Positions 18,410 through 29,900 of a stretch of DNA of 64,000 nucleotides are shown here, piece after piece. Within the stretch, counting starts at the first letter, position 1, and each line of letters begins with the position of its first letter. The stretch lies in contig NZ_CP091799.1 of NCBI RefSeq assembly GCF_022024235.1, positions 1,856,001 to 1,920,000 of the forward strand, given 5' to 3'. The DNA is from Segatella baroniae B14. Lineage in GTDB: Bacteria > Bacteroidota > Bacteroidia > Bacteroidales > Bacteroidaceae. Below the pieces are notes generated by a model, which worked only from the letters and a program-made list of their open reading frames with translations, was not told the DNA's origin and searched no databases. The position numbers and the translations under genes are program-made.

Positions 18410-19135
18410 TTAACGGTTATTGTTTCTCTTACGACCATTACCGCGATTAGAACGACCGTTATTACGATTGTTCTTACTGTCTTGAGTAAAATTAGGTGTA
18501 AGATCACGTTTGCCATATACTTCTCCACGGCAAATCCATACCTTAATACCGAGCAAACCTACCTTAGTAAGAGCTTCTGCCTGACAGAAATCAATATCTG
18601 CACGGAATGTATGAAGAGGAGTACGGCCTTCCTTTAACATCTCCTTGCGTGCCATTTCAGCGCCATTCAAACGACCTGTGATCTGAACTTTAATACCTTC
18701 AGCACCAGCACGCATTGTATTAGCAATCGCCATCTTAATAGCACGACGATAAGCTACCTTACCCTCTACCTGACGAGCTATATTAGTTGCAACGATAGTT
18801 GCATCCAATTCAGGCTTCTTAACTTCGAAGATGTTAATCTGAATATCCTTCTTAAAGAGATTCTTCAGTTCTTCTTTCAATTTATCAACGTCTTGACCAC
18901 CTTTACCAATAACGATACCCGGACGGGCTGTACAAATAGTAATGGTAACCAATTTCAAGGTACGTTCGATGACAATGCGAGAAACGCTAGCCTTAGCCAA
19001 ACGCTCGTTAAGATACTTACGGATTTTCTGATCTTCTACAAGACTATCGCCGAAGTTCTTACCACCGAACCAATTTGAATCCCAACCACGAATTACACCA
19101 AGTCGGTTGCTTATTGGATTAACTTTCTGTCCCAT
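18410..19135 (-). CDS. rpsC: 30S ribosomal protein S3
   Basis: S3 lines the mRNA entry channel and takes part in helicase activity. The KH domain is marked by GIVIGKGG (73-80). The C-terminal domain contains [18 protein letters not shown] and [16 protein letters not shown]. It is 241 residues and ends in an Asn/Arg/Gly-rich tail of about 25 residues, a feature also seen in Bacteroides S3. It lies between rplV and rplP. Confidence 0.98.
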   Translation of the reverse strand: MGQKVNPISNRLGVIRGWDSNWFGGKNFGDSLVEDQKIRKYLNERLAKASVSRIVIERTLKLVTITICTARPGIVIGKGGQDVDKLKEELKNLFKKDIQINIFEVKKPELDATIVATNIARQVEGKVAYRRAIKMAIANTMRAGAEGIKVQITGRLNGAEMARKEMLKEGRTPLHTFRADIDFCQAEALTKVGLLGIKVWICRGEVYGKRDLTPNFTQDSKNNRNNGRSNRGNGRKRNNNR

Positions 19136-19143
19136 TCTATTAT

Positions 19144-19548
19144 TTATTTATCGTCGTTAGTTTTAGCATCAACAAAGATAGTTACATGGTTAGAACGCTT
19201 ACGAATTCTATAACCACGACCTTGTGGTGCTGGTCTCATACGTTTCATAGTAACACCTTCATCAACGAAGACTTTACTTACAAAAAGTTCACCGTCCTCA
19301 GCTTTACGGTCATTTTTTGTTTCCCAGTTAGCGATAGCTGAACGGAGAAGTTTCTCTACATCAGCAGCAGCCTGCTTCTTAGAGAATCTAAGTACTCCCA
19401 GAGCTTTGTTAACTTCCATACCACGAATCATGTCTACAACATAACGCATTTTACGTGGTGACGAAGGTACTCCATTGAGCTTAGCAAAGTACAAATTTTT
19501 GCGTGCCTCTTTTAATTTTTCAGCCGCGATATGTTTTCTTGCTCCCAT
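19144..19548 (-). CDS. rplV: 50S ribosomal protein L22
   Basis: L22 lines the exit tunnel with a long beta-hairpin and is a known site of macrolide-resistance changes. The 134 residues include [20 protein letters not shown] near the N-terminus. The hairpin tip [21 protein letters not shown] has the unmodified family form, with no insertion or deletion. Confidence 0.97.
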   Translation of the reverse strand: MGARKHIAAEKLKEARKNLYFAKLNGVPSSPRKMRYVVDMIRGMEVNKALGVLRFSKKQAAADVEKLLRSAIANWETKNDRKAEDGELFVSKVFVDEGVTMKRMRPAPQGRGYRIRKRSNHVTIFVDAKTNDDK

Positions 19549-19577
19549 TATTTATTTACTTTAAATGGATTTAACCC

Positions 19578-19847
19578 TTACTTCTTATTATTACCAGAGT
19601 GTCCGCCAAAACGACGAGTAGGTGAGAACTCACCTAACTTATGACCAACCATATTCTCTGTAACATAAACAGGGATAAATTTGTTTCCGTTATGAACTGC
19701 AACAGTATGACCCACAAAATCAGGGGAAATCATTGAAGCTCTAGCCCATGTCTTAACTACAGATTTCTTACCACTCTCATTCATAGCAAGAATTTTCTTC
19801 TCGAGTGATACGTTAATATATGGACCTTTTTTTAATGAACGACTCAT
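19578..19847 (-). CDS. rpsS: 30S ribosomal protein S19
   Basis: S19 lies in the 30S head and forms a dimer with S13. The 89-residue protein begins [15 protein letters not shown]. It contains the signature [20 protein letters not shown] followed by [18 protein letters not shown]. It lies between rplB and rplV. Confidence 0.98.
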   Translation of the reverse strand: MSRSLKKGPYINVSLEKKILAMNESGKKSVVKTWARASMISPDFVGHTVAVHNGNKFIPVYVTENMVGHKLGEFSPTRRFGGHSGNNKK

Positions 19848-19857
19848 AATTTACTCT

Positions 19858-20682
<825 letters not shown>

Positions 20683-20689
20683 TTTTTAT

Positions 20690-20983
20690 TTAAATATTGC
20701 TGTAAAAATCAATTTGATCGCCATCCTTAACGGTAACGATTGCCTTTTTGAATGCGTTCTTCTGTCCCTTTACGAGACCAGCCTTTGTATAACGTGCTTG
20801 ACGCTTACCTGCATAACGAACCGTATTCACACTTACGACTGTAACCTTATAGAGACTCTCAACCTCTTTCTTAATTTCGAGCTTATTTGCCTCAGGGCGA
20901 ACAACAAAACCATAGCGGTTAGGCTGTTTCTCTGTCATCTTGGCCTGCTTTTCTGTGACCAATGGTTTAATGATAATTGACAT
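20690..20983 (-). CDS. rplW: 50S ribosomal protein L23
   Basis: L23 is the main docking site at the tunnel exit for trigger factor and SRP. The 97-residue sequence begins MSIIIKPLVTEKQAK and contains VRPEANKLEIKKEVE and the basic loop YAGKRQARYTKAG. An AGGAG lies six bases before the ATG (plus 20990-20994), one of the few clear Shine-Dalgarno sites here. Confidence 0.97.
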   Translation of the reverse strand: MSIIIKPLVTEKQAKMTEKQPNRYGFVVRPEANKLEIKKEVESLYKVTVVSVNTVRYAGKRQARYTKAGLVKGQKNAFKKAIVTVKDGDQIDFYSNI

Positions 20984-20994
20984 ATTTCTCTCCT

Positions 20995-21624
20995 TTATTT
21001 ATTTAAGATTGACTCGATTGTCTCAAGTGAGCTTTCTGAAATAACAAGAACATCAGCATTCAAAACTTTATATGCATTGATAGATGATGCTGTCTCGACA
21101 TTAGCCTTCTTTAAGTTACGAGCGGACAAATATACATTTTTATTTACTTCTGGCAAAACTACCAACGCCTTCTTGTTGTCAACTTTAAGATTTTTAGCAA
21201 TATTTACAAAATCTTTAGTCTTTGGAGCTTCAAAATTGAAATCTTCAACAACAACAATAGCATTTTCCTGTGCCTTGTAAGTTAAAGCTGACTTACGAGC
21301 CAAAACCTTAACTTTTTTGTTCAATTTGAAACGATAATCACGTGGCTTAGGACCAAATACACGACCACCACCAACGAGAACTGGAGAGTTGATATCACCG
21401 CGACGAGCTCCACCACCACCTTTCTGGCGTCCCAACTTACGAGTTGAACCAGACATCTCACTTCTTTCTTTAGACTTAGCTGTACCCTGACGCTGGTTAG
21501 CGAGATACTGCTTAACATCGAGATAAAGAACGTGATCGTTAGGTTCAATTCCGAAGATAGCATCATTAAGAGTTACCTTACGGCCGGTCTCCTGACCTTT
21601 AATATCTAATACGTTAACTTCCAT
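20995..21624 (-). CDS. rplD: 50S ribosomal protein L4
   Basis: L4 lines the exit tunnel and, in E. coli, regulates the S10 operon by attenuation. The 209 residues include the tunnel loop around [18 protein letters not shown]. The rest of the globular domain follows. The start overlaps the rplC stop by one base (TAATG), which suggests coupled translation. A possible L4-type leader structure lies before rpsJ. Confidence 0.97.
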   Translation of the reverse strand: MEVNVLDIKGQETGRKVTLNDAIFGIEPNDHVLYLDVKQYLANQRQGTAKSKERSEMSGSTRKLGRQKGGGGARRGDINSPVLVGGGRVFGPKPRDYRFKLNKKVKVLARKSALTYKAQENAIVVVEDFNFEAPKTKDFVNIAKNLKVDNKKALVVLPEVNKNVYLSARNLKKANVETASSINAYKVLNADVLVISESSLETIESILNK

Positions 21625-22238
21625 TACTTCTCAATTAAAACAGTTGAACCATTGCATCCAGCTACAGAACCCTTAACAAGAATGAGATTATGCTCTGGAA
21701 TTACTTTTAACACCTTAAGGTTTTGAGTAGTTACTCTGTCGCCACCCATCTGGCCACCCATTCTCATACCCTTAAATACTTTTGCTGGGTAAGAACAAGC
21801 ACCAATAGAACCTGGCTTACGAGCACGGTCATCCTGACCATGAGTAGACTGACCTACACCACCGAAACCGTGACGCTTAACAACACCCTGGAAACCTTTA
21901 CCCTTTGAGGTACCAACAACGTCTACAAACTGAGCATCATTGAAGATTTCCACAGTCAAGGTATCACCTAAGTTTAATTCCTCATCAAACTTGAACTCGG
22001 CCAAGTGCTTCTTAGGTGTTGTGCCGGCTTTCTTAAAGGTTCCCATCAAAGGCTTTGAAGTATTCTTCTCTTTAGCCTCACCGAAACCAAGCTGAACAGC
22101 CTTGTAGCCATCTTTTTCTACGGTTTTAACCTGGGTTACTACACAAGGACCTGCTTCGATAACAGTGCACGGTACATTCTTACCGTCGGCACTGAAAACG
22201 GATGTCATTCCGATTTTTCTTCCAATTAATCCTGGCAT
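21624..22238 (-). CDS. rplC: 50S ribosomal protein L3
   Basis: L3 initiates 50S assembly and reaches into the peptidyl-transferase region. The 204 residues begin [15 protein letters not shown] and contain [16 protein letters not shown]. The central loop follows with [16 protein letters not shown] and the [13 protein letters not shown] signature, with no change at tiamulin/linezolid-type positions that I can recognise. It lies between rpsJ and rplD. Confidence 0.98.
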   Translation of the reverse strand: MPGLIGRKIGMTSVFSADGKNVPCTVIEAGPCVVTQVKTVEKDGYKAVQLGFGEAKEKNTSKPLMGTFKKAGTTPKKHLAEFKFDEELNLGDTLTVEIFNDAQFVDVVGTSKGKGFQGVVKRHGFGGVGQSTHGQDDRARKPGSIGACSYPAKVFKGMRMGGQMGGDRVTTQNLKVLKVIPEHNLILVKGSVAGCNGSTVLIEK

Positions 22239-22257
22239 TTCAATTTAATATAAATAG

Positions 22258-22563
22258 TTAAACTTTAATTTCTACTTCAACACCACTAGGCAATTCAAGT
22301 TTCATAAGTGCGTCTACAGTCTTAGCTGTTGAGCTATAGATATCAATAAGACGCTTGAAATCTGACAACTGGAACTGCTCACGAGACTTCTTATTAACGA
22401 AAGTACTACGGTTTACAGTAAAAATACGCTTGTGTGTTGGCAATGGAATAGGACCGCTAACAATAGCGCCTGTTGCCTTAACAGCCTTCACAATCTTTTC
22501 AGCTGACTTATCTACCAACTGGTGGTCATAAGACTTAAGCTTAATTCTAATTTTTTGACTCAT
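22258..22563 (-). CDS. rpsJ: 30S ribosomal protein S10
   Basis: S10 (NusE) is both a 30S head protein and a transcription-antitermination factor that pairs with NusB and NusG. The 101-residue sequence contains [18 protein letters not shown] and the motif [17 protein letters not shown]. It heads the S10 section of the block, 94 bases after fusA, with a structured leader in between. Confidence 0.98.
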   Translation of the reverse strand: MSQKIRIKLKSYDHQLVDKSAEKIVKAVKATGAIVSGPIPLPTHKRIFTVNRSTFVNKKSREQFQLSDFKRLIDIYSSTAKTVDALMKLELPSGVEVEIKV

Positions 22564-22657
22564 TAGATAAAATAAATTATATATTAAAAATAGAAAGAAG
22601 AGAACACTGATTAAGAGTCATTCGCTAAACAGCGTCTCTTCTTAGTTTTATATCTTA
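22564..22657 (-). promoter_or_regulatory. Structured S10-operon leader (candidate attenuator)
   Basis: In the fusA-rpsJ gap the arms AAGAAGAGA and TCTCTTCTT (plus 22635-22643 and 22595-22603) form a perfect 9-bp stem. Inside it lies a small hairpin CGCT-GTTT-AGCG (22623-22634). After the stem the RNA reads UCUAUUUUUAA. In E. coli this is the location of the L4-responsive leader. The shape suggests attenuation or processing; the regulator is an inference. Confidence 0.5.
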
Positions 22658-24772
22658 TTACAGAAGTTCTGAATTACCCTTAACTTCTTCAAGCACAGCC
22701 TTAGCAATAGAAGAAGAAAGAGGTGAATGATGATCATACTCCATAGAAGATGTTGCACGACCAGAAGTGATTGTACGGAGAGCTGTTACATAACCGAACA
22801 TTTCAGCCAATGGAACCATAGCTTTAACGATACGAGCACCACTACGAGCTTCTTCCATACCCTGAACTAAACCACGACGTTTATTCAAGTCACCAATAAC
22901 ATCACCCATGTTCTCCTCTGGAGTAACAACTTCTACCTTCATGATAGGCTCCATCAAAACAGGACCTGCCTTAGGGCAAAGAACCTTAAATGCCTGATGT
23001 GCAACTAACTCGAAAGACAACTGGTCAGAGTCTACAGGATGGAAGCTACCATCATTCAATGTAACTTTAAGACCTGTCATTGGGAAGCCACCAAGAACAC
23101 CTGCAGAAAGGCAATCCTTGAAACCCTTCTCTACAGAAGGAATGAATTCCTTAGGCACATTACCACCTTTAACCTGGTTAATGAACTGCAAGTCGCCCTC
23201 TGTGTAATCCTCATCCTTAGGTTCGATAGTAACATCGATACATGCGAACTTACCACGACCACCAGACTGCTTCTTATAAGTTTCACGGCTCTGAGCTGCC
23301 TTAGTAATAGCCTCTTTATAGTTAACCTGAGGTTTACCCTGATTACACTCAACCTTGAACTCACGCTTCAAACGATCGATGATAATATCAAGGTGAAGCT
23401 CACCCATACCAGAAATAATAGTCTGACCACTCTGCTCATCAGTACGAACTGTAAACGTTGGATCCTCTTCTGCCAATTTTGCAAGACCATTATCCATTTT
23501 AGCTACATCAGCCTGACTCTTAGGTTCAACTGCAATAGAAATTACAGTATCAGGGAATGACATAGATTCCAATACGATTGGGTGATTTTCATCACACAAA
23601 GTATCACCGGTACGAATATCTTTGAAACCAACACCTGCACCAATATCACCAGCATCGATTGAATCCATTGGAATCTCTTGCTTAGAGTTCATCTGGAACA
23701 AACGGCTGATACGCTCACGTTTTCCTGAACGAGGGTTGTAAACATAAGAACCAGCCTCAATCTTACCTGAATAAACACGGAAGAAAACAAGACGACCCAT
23801 GAATGGATCAGTTGCAATCTTAAATGCAAGAGCAGAAGTTGCCTCTGTCTCTGAAGGCTTACGACTATCTTCTTCACCTGTTTCAGGATTTTCACCTACG
23901 ATTGCAGGAGTATCAAGAGGTGATGGAAGGAAAGCACAAACATAATCAAGAAGTGGCTGTACACCCTTATTCTTATAAGAAGAACCAAGAGTCATAGGAG
24001 TTAACTCCATTGCAATACAACCCTTACGAAGAGCAGCAAGAATCTTATCTTCTGGAATATCTTTACCATCGAGATAAAGTTCCATAATTTCATCATCAAA
24101 GTTAGCTGCATCCTCGATCATCTTATCGTGCCACTCCTGTGCTTCATCAACCAAATCTGCAGGAATATCTTCAATTTCATATTCTGCACCCATGGTCTCA
24201 TCATGCCACAAGATAGCCTTCATCTTAATCAAGTCAACGACACCTTTGAAGTTTTCCTCTGCACCAATTGGAATCTGAACAGGAACTGGATGAGCACCAA
24301 GGATATCCTTCATCTGCTGTACAGTTTCAAAGAAATCTGCACCAGAACGGTCCATCTTATTAACATAACCAATACGAGGAACGTTATATTTATCTGCCTG
24401 ACGCCATACTGTTTCAGACTGTGGCTGAACACCATCTGCAGCTGAATATGTAGCAACAGCACCATCAAGAACACGAAGAGAACGCTCTACCTCAGCAGTA
24501 AAGTCAACGTGTCCCGGAGTATCGATCAAGTTAATTTTATAGCTATTACCGTTATAATTCCAGTTACAAGTAGTAGCAGCAGATGTAATTGTAATACCAC
24601 GCTCCTGCTCCTGAGCCATCCAGTCCATTGTAGCCGCACCATCGTGTACCTCACCAATTTTATGAGTCTTTCCTGTATAGAACAAGATACGCTCTGATGT
24701 TGTAGTCTTACCAGCATCAATGTGAGCCATGATACCGATGTTACGAGTCAAATGTAAATCACGATTTGCCAT
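22658..24772 (-). CDS. fusA: Translation elongation factor G
   Basis: EF-G is the GTPase that drives ribosomal translocation and, with RRF, ribosome recycling. The P-loop [15 protein letters not shown] (16-30), DTPGHVDF and NKMD motifs mark the G domain; domains II-V follow over 704 residues. The ATG is preceded at ten bases by AGGAGG (plus 24783-24788), the strongest Shine-Dalgarno site in the window. It lies between rpsG and rpsJ; tuf is not next to it. Confidence 0.98.
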   Translation of the reverse strand: MANRDLHLTRNIGIMAHIDAGKTTTSERILFYTGKTHKIGEVHDGAATMDWMAQEQERGITITSAATTCNWNYNGNSYKINLIDTPGHVDFTAEVERSLRVLDGAVATYSAADGVQPQSETVWRQADKYNVPRIGYVNKMDRSGADFFETVQQMKDILGAHPVPVQIPIGAEENFKGVVDLIKMKAILWHDETMGAEYEIEDIPADLVDEAQEWHDKMIEDAANFDDEIMELYLDGKDIPEDKILAALRKGCIAMELTPMTLGSSYKNKGVQPLLDYVCAFLPSPLDTPAIVGENPETGEEDSRKPSETEATSALAFKIATDPFMGRLVFFRVYSGKIEAGSYVYNPRSGKRERISRLFQMNSKQEIPMDSIDAGDIGAGVGFKDIRTGDTLCDENHPIVLESMSFPDTVISIAVEPKSQADVAKMDNGLAKLAEEDPTFTVRTDEQSGQTIISGMGELHLDIIIDRLKREFKVECNQGKPQVNYKEAITKAAQSRETYKKQSGGRGKFACIDVTIEPKDEDYTEGDLQFINQVKGGNVPKEFIPSVEKGFKDCLSAGVLGGFPMTGLKVTLNDGSFHPVDSDQLSFELVAHQAFKVLCPKAGPVLMEPIMKVEVVTPEENMGDVIGDLNKRRGLVQGMEEARSGARIVKAMVPLAEMFGYVTALRTITSGRATSSMEYDHHSPLSSSIAKAVLEEVKGNSELL

Positions 24773-24794
24773 TTCTTATAATCCTCCTAAATGA

Positions 24795-25271
24795 TTAGAA
24801 TCTAAAGTGAGCGAATGCACGGTTAGCCTCAGCCATACGATGCATATCTTCTTTACGCTTGTATGCACCACCCTGATTATTGAATGCGTCCATAATCTCT
24901 GCAGCCAATTTCTCTGCCATAGACTTACCACTACGTTTACGAGCAAATGCAATAAGATTCTTCATAGCGATACTTTCCTTACGATCAGGACGAATTTCTG
25001 TAGGAACCTGGAAAGTAGCACCACCGATACGGCGACTCTTAACTTCTACCTGAGGAGTAATGTTATCCAAAGCTGCCTTCCAAATTTCAAGAGCTGACTT
25101 CTCTTCGTTTGCAGCTTTAGCCTTTACATTATCAAGAGCTTTGTAGAAAATTTCATAAGATGTATTCTTTTTACCATCATACATCAAATGATTAACGAAC
25201 TTAGAGACCTTCTGGTCGTTGAAGACAGGATCTGGAATGATCACTCTCTTCTTTGGTTTTGCTTTTCTCAT
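24795..25271 (-). CDS. rpsG: 30S ribosomal protein S7
   Basis: S7 initiates assembly of the 30S head and, in E. coli, represses its own operon through the rpsL-rpsG spacer. The 158 residues begin [17 protein letters not shown] and include [21 protein letters not shown] and the C-terminal [14 protein letters not shown]. The 168-base gap upstream is the longest between adjacent genes of this block. Confidence 0.97.
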   Translation of the reverse strand: MRKAKPKKRVIIPDPVFNDQKVSKFVNHLMYDGKKNTSYEIFYKALDNVKAKAANEEKSALEIWKAALDNITPQVEVKSRRIGGATFQVPTEIRPDRKESIAMKNLIAFARKRSGKSMAEKLAAEIMDAFNNQGGAYKRKEDMHRMAEANRAFAHFRF

Positions 25272-25439
25272 TTTAATAAAAATTATTTGACTGGGGCTGT
25301 TTCAATGTTCTTCAATGCTCTCACTCGAGCGTTTACTCAACCTGTTACTTCTCCAGCAAAACTAAAAAAAAACATAAAAGCATCTAGCACTTAGCCTTTT
25401 ATCCTAACTAATAGCCTTCAGCTTAATAATAAGTTGATA
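25272..25439 (-). promoter_or_regulatory. rpsL-rpsG intercistronic region, possible S7 operator
   Basis: Most gaps in the ribosomal block are under 40 bases; this one is 168. On the RNA strand it holds a short hairpin (GCTC-GAGTGA-GAGC, near 25315-25330) and a nine-T run (25364-25372). No promoter consensus is visible. E. coli S7 binds its mRNA at the same position; equivalence here is an inference. Confidence 0.35.
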
Positions 25440-25820
25440 TTACTTCTTTGCCTTAGGGCGCTTTGCACCATACTTAGAACGGCGCTGTGTACGATTAGCA
25501 ACACCCGCAGTATCAAGTGTACCACGTACGATATGATAACGCACACCTGGAAGGTCCTTAACACGACCACCACGTACCAAAACAATTGAATGCTCCTGCA
25601 AGTTATGACCTTCTCCTGGAATATAAGAGTTAACCTCTTTCTGATTTGTCAAACGCACACGAGCAACTTTACGCATTGCTGAATTAGGCTTCTTAGGAGT
25701 AGTTGTGTATACACGAACACAAACACCACGACGCTGTGGACAGCTATCCAAAGCTGGTGACTTGCTCTTGTCTACCAATACCTTTCTGCCCTTTCTAACC
25801 AATTGTGAAATAGTAGGCAT
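25440..25820 (-). CDS. rpsL: 30S ribosomal protein S12
   Basis: S12 is the decoding-centre protein that monitors codon-anticodon fit. The 126 residues include [19 protein letters not shown] and [14 protein letters not shown]. Both lysine positions linked to streptomycin resistance are wild type, so no such resistance is predicted. It is the first gene of the ribosomal block, with a -7 element about 82 bases upstream. Confidence 0.98.
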   Translation of the reverse strand: MPTISQLVRKGRKVLVDKSKSPALDSCPQRRGVCVRVYTTTPKKPNSAMRKVARVRLTNQKEVNSYIPGEGHNLQEHSIVLVRGGRVKDLPGVRYHIVRGTLDTAGVANRTQRRSKYGAKRPKAKK

Positions 25821-25901
25821 AATTTTACTTTTTAATTTATATATTTATTTTGTTTATTATCAACCTGTTACGAAACAACTTTTCACAAACCGTTTCGGGC
25901 T

Positions 25902-25910
25902 GCAAAGGTA
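25902..25910 (-). promoter_or_regulatory. Promoter -7 element of the rpsL-to-rplQ block
   Basis: The reverse strand reads TACCTTTGC, a consensus -7. No clear TTTG is found 19-21 bases upstream. The predicted leader of about 75 bases contains a 6-bp hairpin (CGAAAC at 25871-25876 with GTTTCG at 25892-25897). This is the only promoter-like site ahead of rpsL. Confidence 0.6.
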
Positions 25911-25949
25911 CAAAAAATCCCGCAATATGATATCTATTATCTAAAATAA

Positions 25950-25989
25950 AAAGACCATATTAATCAAAAATTAGCAGAATATAGTCTTT
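25950..25989 (-). terminator. Weak terminator-like hairpin between DUF3467 and rpsL
   Basis: The arms at 25950-25961 and 25978-25989 pair over 12 bases with one mismatch. On the reverse strand the stem is followed by a T-rich stretch (TTTATTTT). It could end the DUF3467 transcript, but it lies about 460 bases beyond that stop codon. Confidence 0.4.
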
Positions 25990-26451
25990 ATTAATATTTT
26001 TTTAATGTTTAACTTTAAAATCCAACAAGTTCAGCAAGTGGTATTCTATAGTAACTAAGACTTTAAAAACAGATAGCAGTAAATATAATTAGCAGTTGAG
26101 TAGAATTTCTCTATTATAAGTATAGTTCTGAAAACGTTTCAATAACTGTGTGAGAGTGAAACAGACCTCTACTCTTCAATTTGATTATAAACTTTCAGAT
26201 ACATGATATTGTCATGCAACATTATCGAAGTTCACCATTGGAATACATCAAGTTTTATTAGACAGATCCACTAGTCTATTACAACCAGCTAAGACTAAAA
26301 CTTTAGTAAACAGCATATAGCAACTAGTTTAAAGTCAAGTATTCTTTCAAATGAGCGTACAAAGACTTTGCTGTAGACTCCAAATACAGACCAAAAGTAC
26401 TACTATCAGAAGCTCTAATGGGGCAAGAATATATTCACAAAATAAATTACG
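25990..26451. other. Spacer of about 460 bp with no recognised gene
   Basis: This stretch is AT-rich, with frequent stops in all frames and no tRNA-like fold. I see no promoter consensus firing into it on either strand. It would be the 3' untranslated part of the DUF3467 transcript or a silent spacer. A small RNA cannot be excluded by eye. Confidence 0.45.
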
Positions 26452-26775
26452 TCAAGCTTCATTACCTCCAGTATTAAAAGGAGCTATAGTACGAGGGGCC
26501 TGATCTGAAATATTAATTTCTCCATAAGCACTCTCGTAATTAAAAATGTTTTCCTTCAATGCCAATAAAAGTTTCTTGGCATGTTCTGGAGCCAAAATCA
26601 CTCTACTTTTGACTTGTGGCTGCTGCATCCCTGGCAGTATTTTAGCAAAATCTAATATAAAATCTGAACTTGAATGAGCTATCAACACCAAATTAGAATA
26701 TTCACCTTGAGCAACCTCAGGTTTAATATCTATTTGAACCGCTTTACCATTTTCTTTATCTGAATTTTCTGCCAT
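26452..26775 (-). CDS. DUF3467 protein of unknown function
   Basis: This 107-residue acidic protein has no signal peptide or membrane segment. The sequence YSNLVLIAHSSSDFILDFAKILPG and then VILAPEHAKKLLLALKENI is the pattern of the DUF3467 family, common in Bacteroidota and small enough to be a single domain. It lies just beyond the rpoC terminator and has its own -33/-7 promoter. Its function is unknown; linkage to rpoBC may reflect only gene order. Confidence 0.85.
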   Translation of the reverse strand: MAENSDKENGKAVQIDIKPEVAQGEYSNLVLIAHSSSDFILDFAKILPGMQQPQVKSRVILAPEHAKKLLLALKENIFNYESAYGEINISDQAPRTIAPFNTGGNEA

Positions 26776-26804
26776 AAGTAATAATTATAATTGGATTTTA
26801 CTTT

Positions 26805-26837
26805 GCAAAGATACTTAAAATACATAGAACACACAAA
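26805..26837 (-). promoter_or_regulatory. Promoter of the DUF3467 gene
   Basis: On the reverse strand, TTTG (26834-26837) is followed after 20 bases by TATCTTTGC (26805-26813). This is a good Bacteroidota promoter. It lies directly after the rpoC terminator and about 30 bases before the start codon. Confidence 0.8.
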
Positions 26838-26846
26838 TCTATAACT

Positions 26847-26886
26847 AAAAAAGGAGTTGTCATTATTAAAATGACAACTCCTTTTT
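26847..26886 (-). terminator. Terminator of the rpoBC operon
   Basis: On the reverse strand, AAAAAGGAGTTGTCAT pairs with ATGACAACTCCTTTTT around a short loop, and the T-run is continuous with the stem. It lies 20 bases after the rpoC stop. Being A-rich on one side and T-rich on the other, it could work in both directions. Confidence 0.9.
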
Positions 26887-26905
26887 AAAAGTATAATATT
26901 AAAGA

Positions 26906-29900
26906 TTATTCTGTTGCAACATTGTTATCTGCAAAGTCAAGAACATTCTTTCTATTAGCCTGTATACGCTCATATTCTTCCTTTGAACCTACAACAAGTT
27001 TCTGCCATTGACGAAGACCTGTACCTGCAGGAATCAAATGACCACAAATAACATTTTCCTTCATACCCTCAAGGTAATCACTCTTACCGCGAATTGCAGC
27101 CTCACAGAGTACCTTAGTAGTTTCCTGGAATGATGCAGCACTCATGAAACTCTTAGTACCCAAAGCTGCACGGGTAATACCCTGAAGGATTTGGGTAGAT
27201 GTAGCTGGAACAGCATCTCTAACCTGAACTAACTTCAAGTCTCTACGCTTCAAGCTAGAGTTCTCATCTCTTAGCTTACGAACCGTCACAATCTGACCAG
27301 GTTTAAGCAATTCTGAATCACCTGCATCTGTAACGACCTTCTTGCCCCAAATACGATCATTTTCATCAGCAAAGTCGAGTTTATCAACAAGTTCCTGCTC
27401 GAGGAATGTTGTATCACCCGGATCATCGATACGAACCTTACGCATCATCTGACGAACAATGATTTCAAAGTGCTTATCATTAATCTTCACACCCTGAAGA
27501 CGGTAAACATCCTGAACTTCGTTAACAATATACTCCTGTACAGCGGTAGGACCCTTAATAGCAAGAATATCACCTGGAGTTGTAACACCATCTGAAAGAG
27601 GTGTACCTGCACGAACAGCATCATGTTCCTGTACAAGGATCTGCTTAGACAATGGAACCAAGTATTTCTTTTGGTCACCAGTCTTAGAAGTTACGATGAT
27701 TTCACGATTACCACGTTTAACCTTACCCATAGTAACCTCACCATCAATTTCAGAAACAATAGCAGGATTAGAAGGATTACGTGCCTCAAACAACTCGGTT
27801 ACACGAGGAAGACCACCGGTAATATCACCAGCACCACCAACAGCACGAGGTATTTTAACCAATGTTGTACCTGTACTAATGGTCTGACCATCTTCAACAA
27901 CAACGTGACCACCTACAGGGAAGTTATATGTACCTACTACATTACCTTCAGCATCAACTACATCACATGTAGGAACCAAAGATCTATTTTTAGAATCAGT
28001 AATGATCTTTTCAGTCAAGCCTGTTGTTTCATCGGTCTCTGCACGATAAGTCTGACCTTCAACAACATCATTAAACTTCAGAACACCAGCATATTCAGAT
28101 ACGATAACGGCATTAAATGGGTCCCATTTACAGATAACATCACCTTTCTTAACTACATCTCCGTGCTTTTTATACAAAGAAGCACCATAAGGAACATTCA
28201 AGCTAGAAAGAACAATACCTGTATTAGGATCTACAAAACGAACCTCAGCCAAACGGCTTACTACCATCTGACAATTAATATCATTACCTTCCTCATCTTC
28301 CTCTACAAAAGGAACAACACGAAGTTCATCGAATTCTAGTTTTGCATCATTCTTTGCCGTAATATTAGCATTAGCAGCAGCGTTAGCAGCAATACCACCA
28401 GCGTGGAATGTACGAAGAGTCAACTGTGTACCAGGTTCACCAATAGCCTGAGCTGCGATAACGCCCACAGCTTCACCCAGCTGTACCATTCTAGCTGTAG
28501 CCAAGTTACGACCATAACACTTCATACAAACACCATGCTTACTTTCACAAGTAAGTACAGAACGTATCTCTACACTTTCGATTGGCGAATTTTCAATAGC
28601 TTTGGCCTTAGGCTCAGTAATTTCTTCACCAGCAGCAACTATAAGATTACCTGTAGTTGGATCTACAACATCATGTACAGATACACGACCAAGAACACGC
28701 TCATACAACGTTGAAATGATTTCATCACCATTCTTCAAAGCCGAGCAAACTAGGCCTCTTAATGTACCACAATCTTCTTCAGTAATAATAACATCATGAG
28801 CTACGTCAACCAAACGTCTAGTCAAATAACCAGCATCTGCAGTTTTCATAGCAGTATCAGCCAAACCCTTACGAGCACCATGTGAAGAAATAAAGTATTC
28901 CAACACAGACATACCCTCTTTAAAGTTTGACAAAATTGGGTTTTCAATAATTTGAGCACCTTCTGCACCTGCTTTTTGAGGTTTTGCCATCAGACCACGC
29001 ATACCAGACAGCTGCTTAATCTGATCTTTAGAACCACGAGCACCAGAATCAAGCATCATATAAACAGCATTGAAACCCTGATCTGCCTCGCGCATCTCCT
29101 TCATCAGAATGTTACCCAAGTCATTATTTACGTGAGTCCATGTATCAATTACCTGATTATAACGTTCGGTATCTGTGATGAAACCCATATTATAATTATT
29201 GGTAATTTCCTCAACTTCCTTATTACCCTTTTCTACGATAGCGACCTTTTCTTCTGGAATGATAATATCATCAAGATTGAAGGAAAGACCAGCCTCATAA
29301 GACATACGATAACCCAAATTCTTGATACCATCCAAGAAGCTACATGCACGTGCCATACCGACAGCACCAATCACATCAGCAATGATACCACGAAGAGTTT
29401 TCTTAGAGATAATATCATTGAAGTAACCAACCTCATCAGGGACAATTTGGTTTACAATAACACGACCTGCTGATGTTTCAACCATATGTTTAACATGCTT
29501 GCCATCAACAATATCGTCTACTACAACCTTTACAATCGCATGTAAATCACACTTTCCCTCATTACTTGCAACAATTGCCTCTTCAGGACCATAGAAAGTC
29601 AAGCCTTCACCCTTAGCACCAGGACGCAATTTAGTAATATAATACAAACCAAGCACCATATCCTGTGCAGGTACGGTGATAGGAGCACCATTAGCAGGGT
29701 TAAGGATATTGTGGCTCTCAAGCATCAAAATCTGAGCTTCCAATACAGCTTCATTACTCAAAGGAAGGTGAACAGCCATCTGGTCACCATCGAAGTCTGC
29801 ATTAAATGCAGTACAAGCCAATGGATGTAACTGAATTGCTTTACCCTCAATCAATTTTGGCTGGAAAGCCTGAATACCCAAACGGTGAAGTGTCGGAGCA

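Noticed and set aside
18410..18490. Asn/Arg-rich tail of S3 as an unusual fusion
   Set aside because: A similar low-complexity tail is known in Bacteroides S3, so it is a lineage feature.
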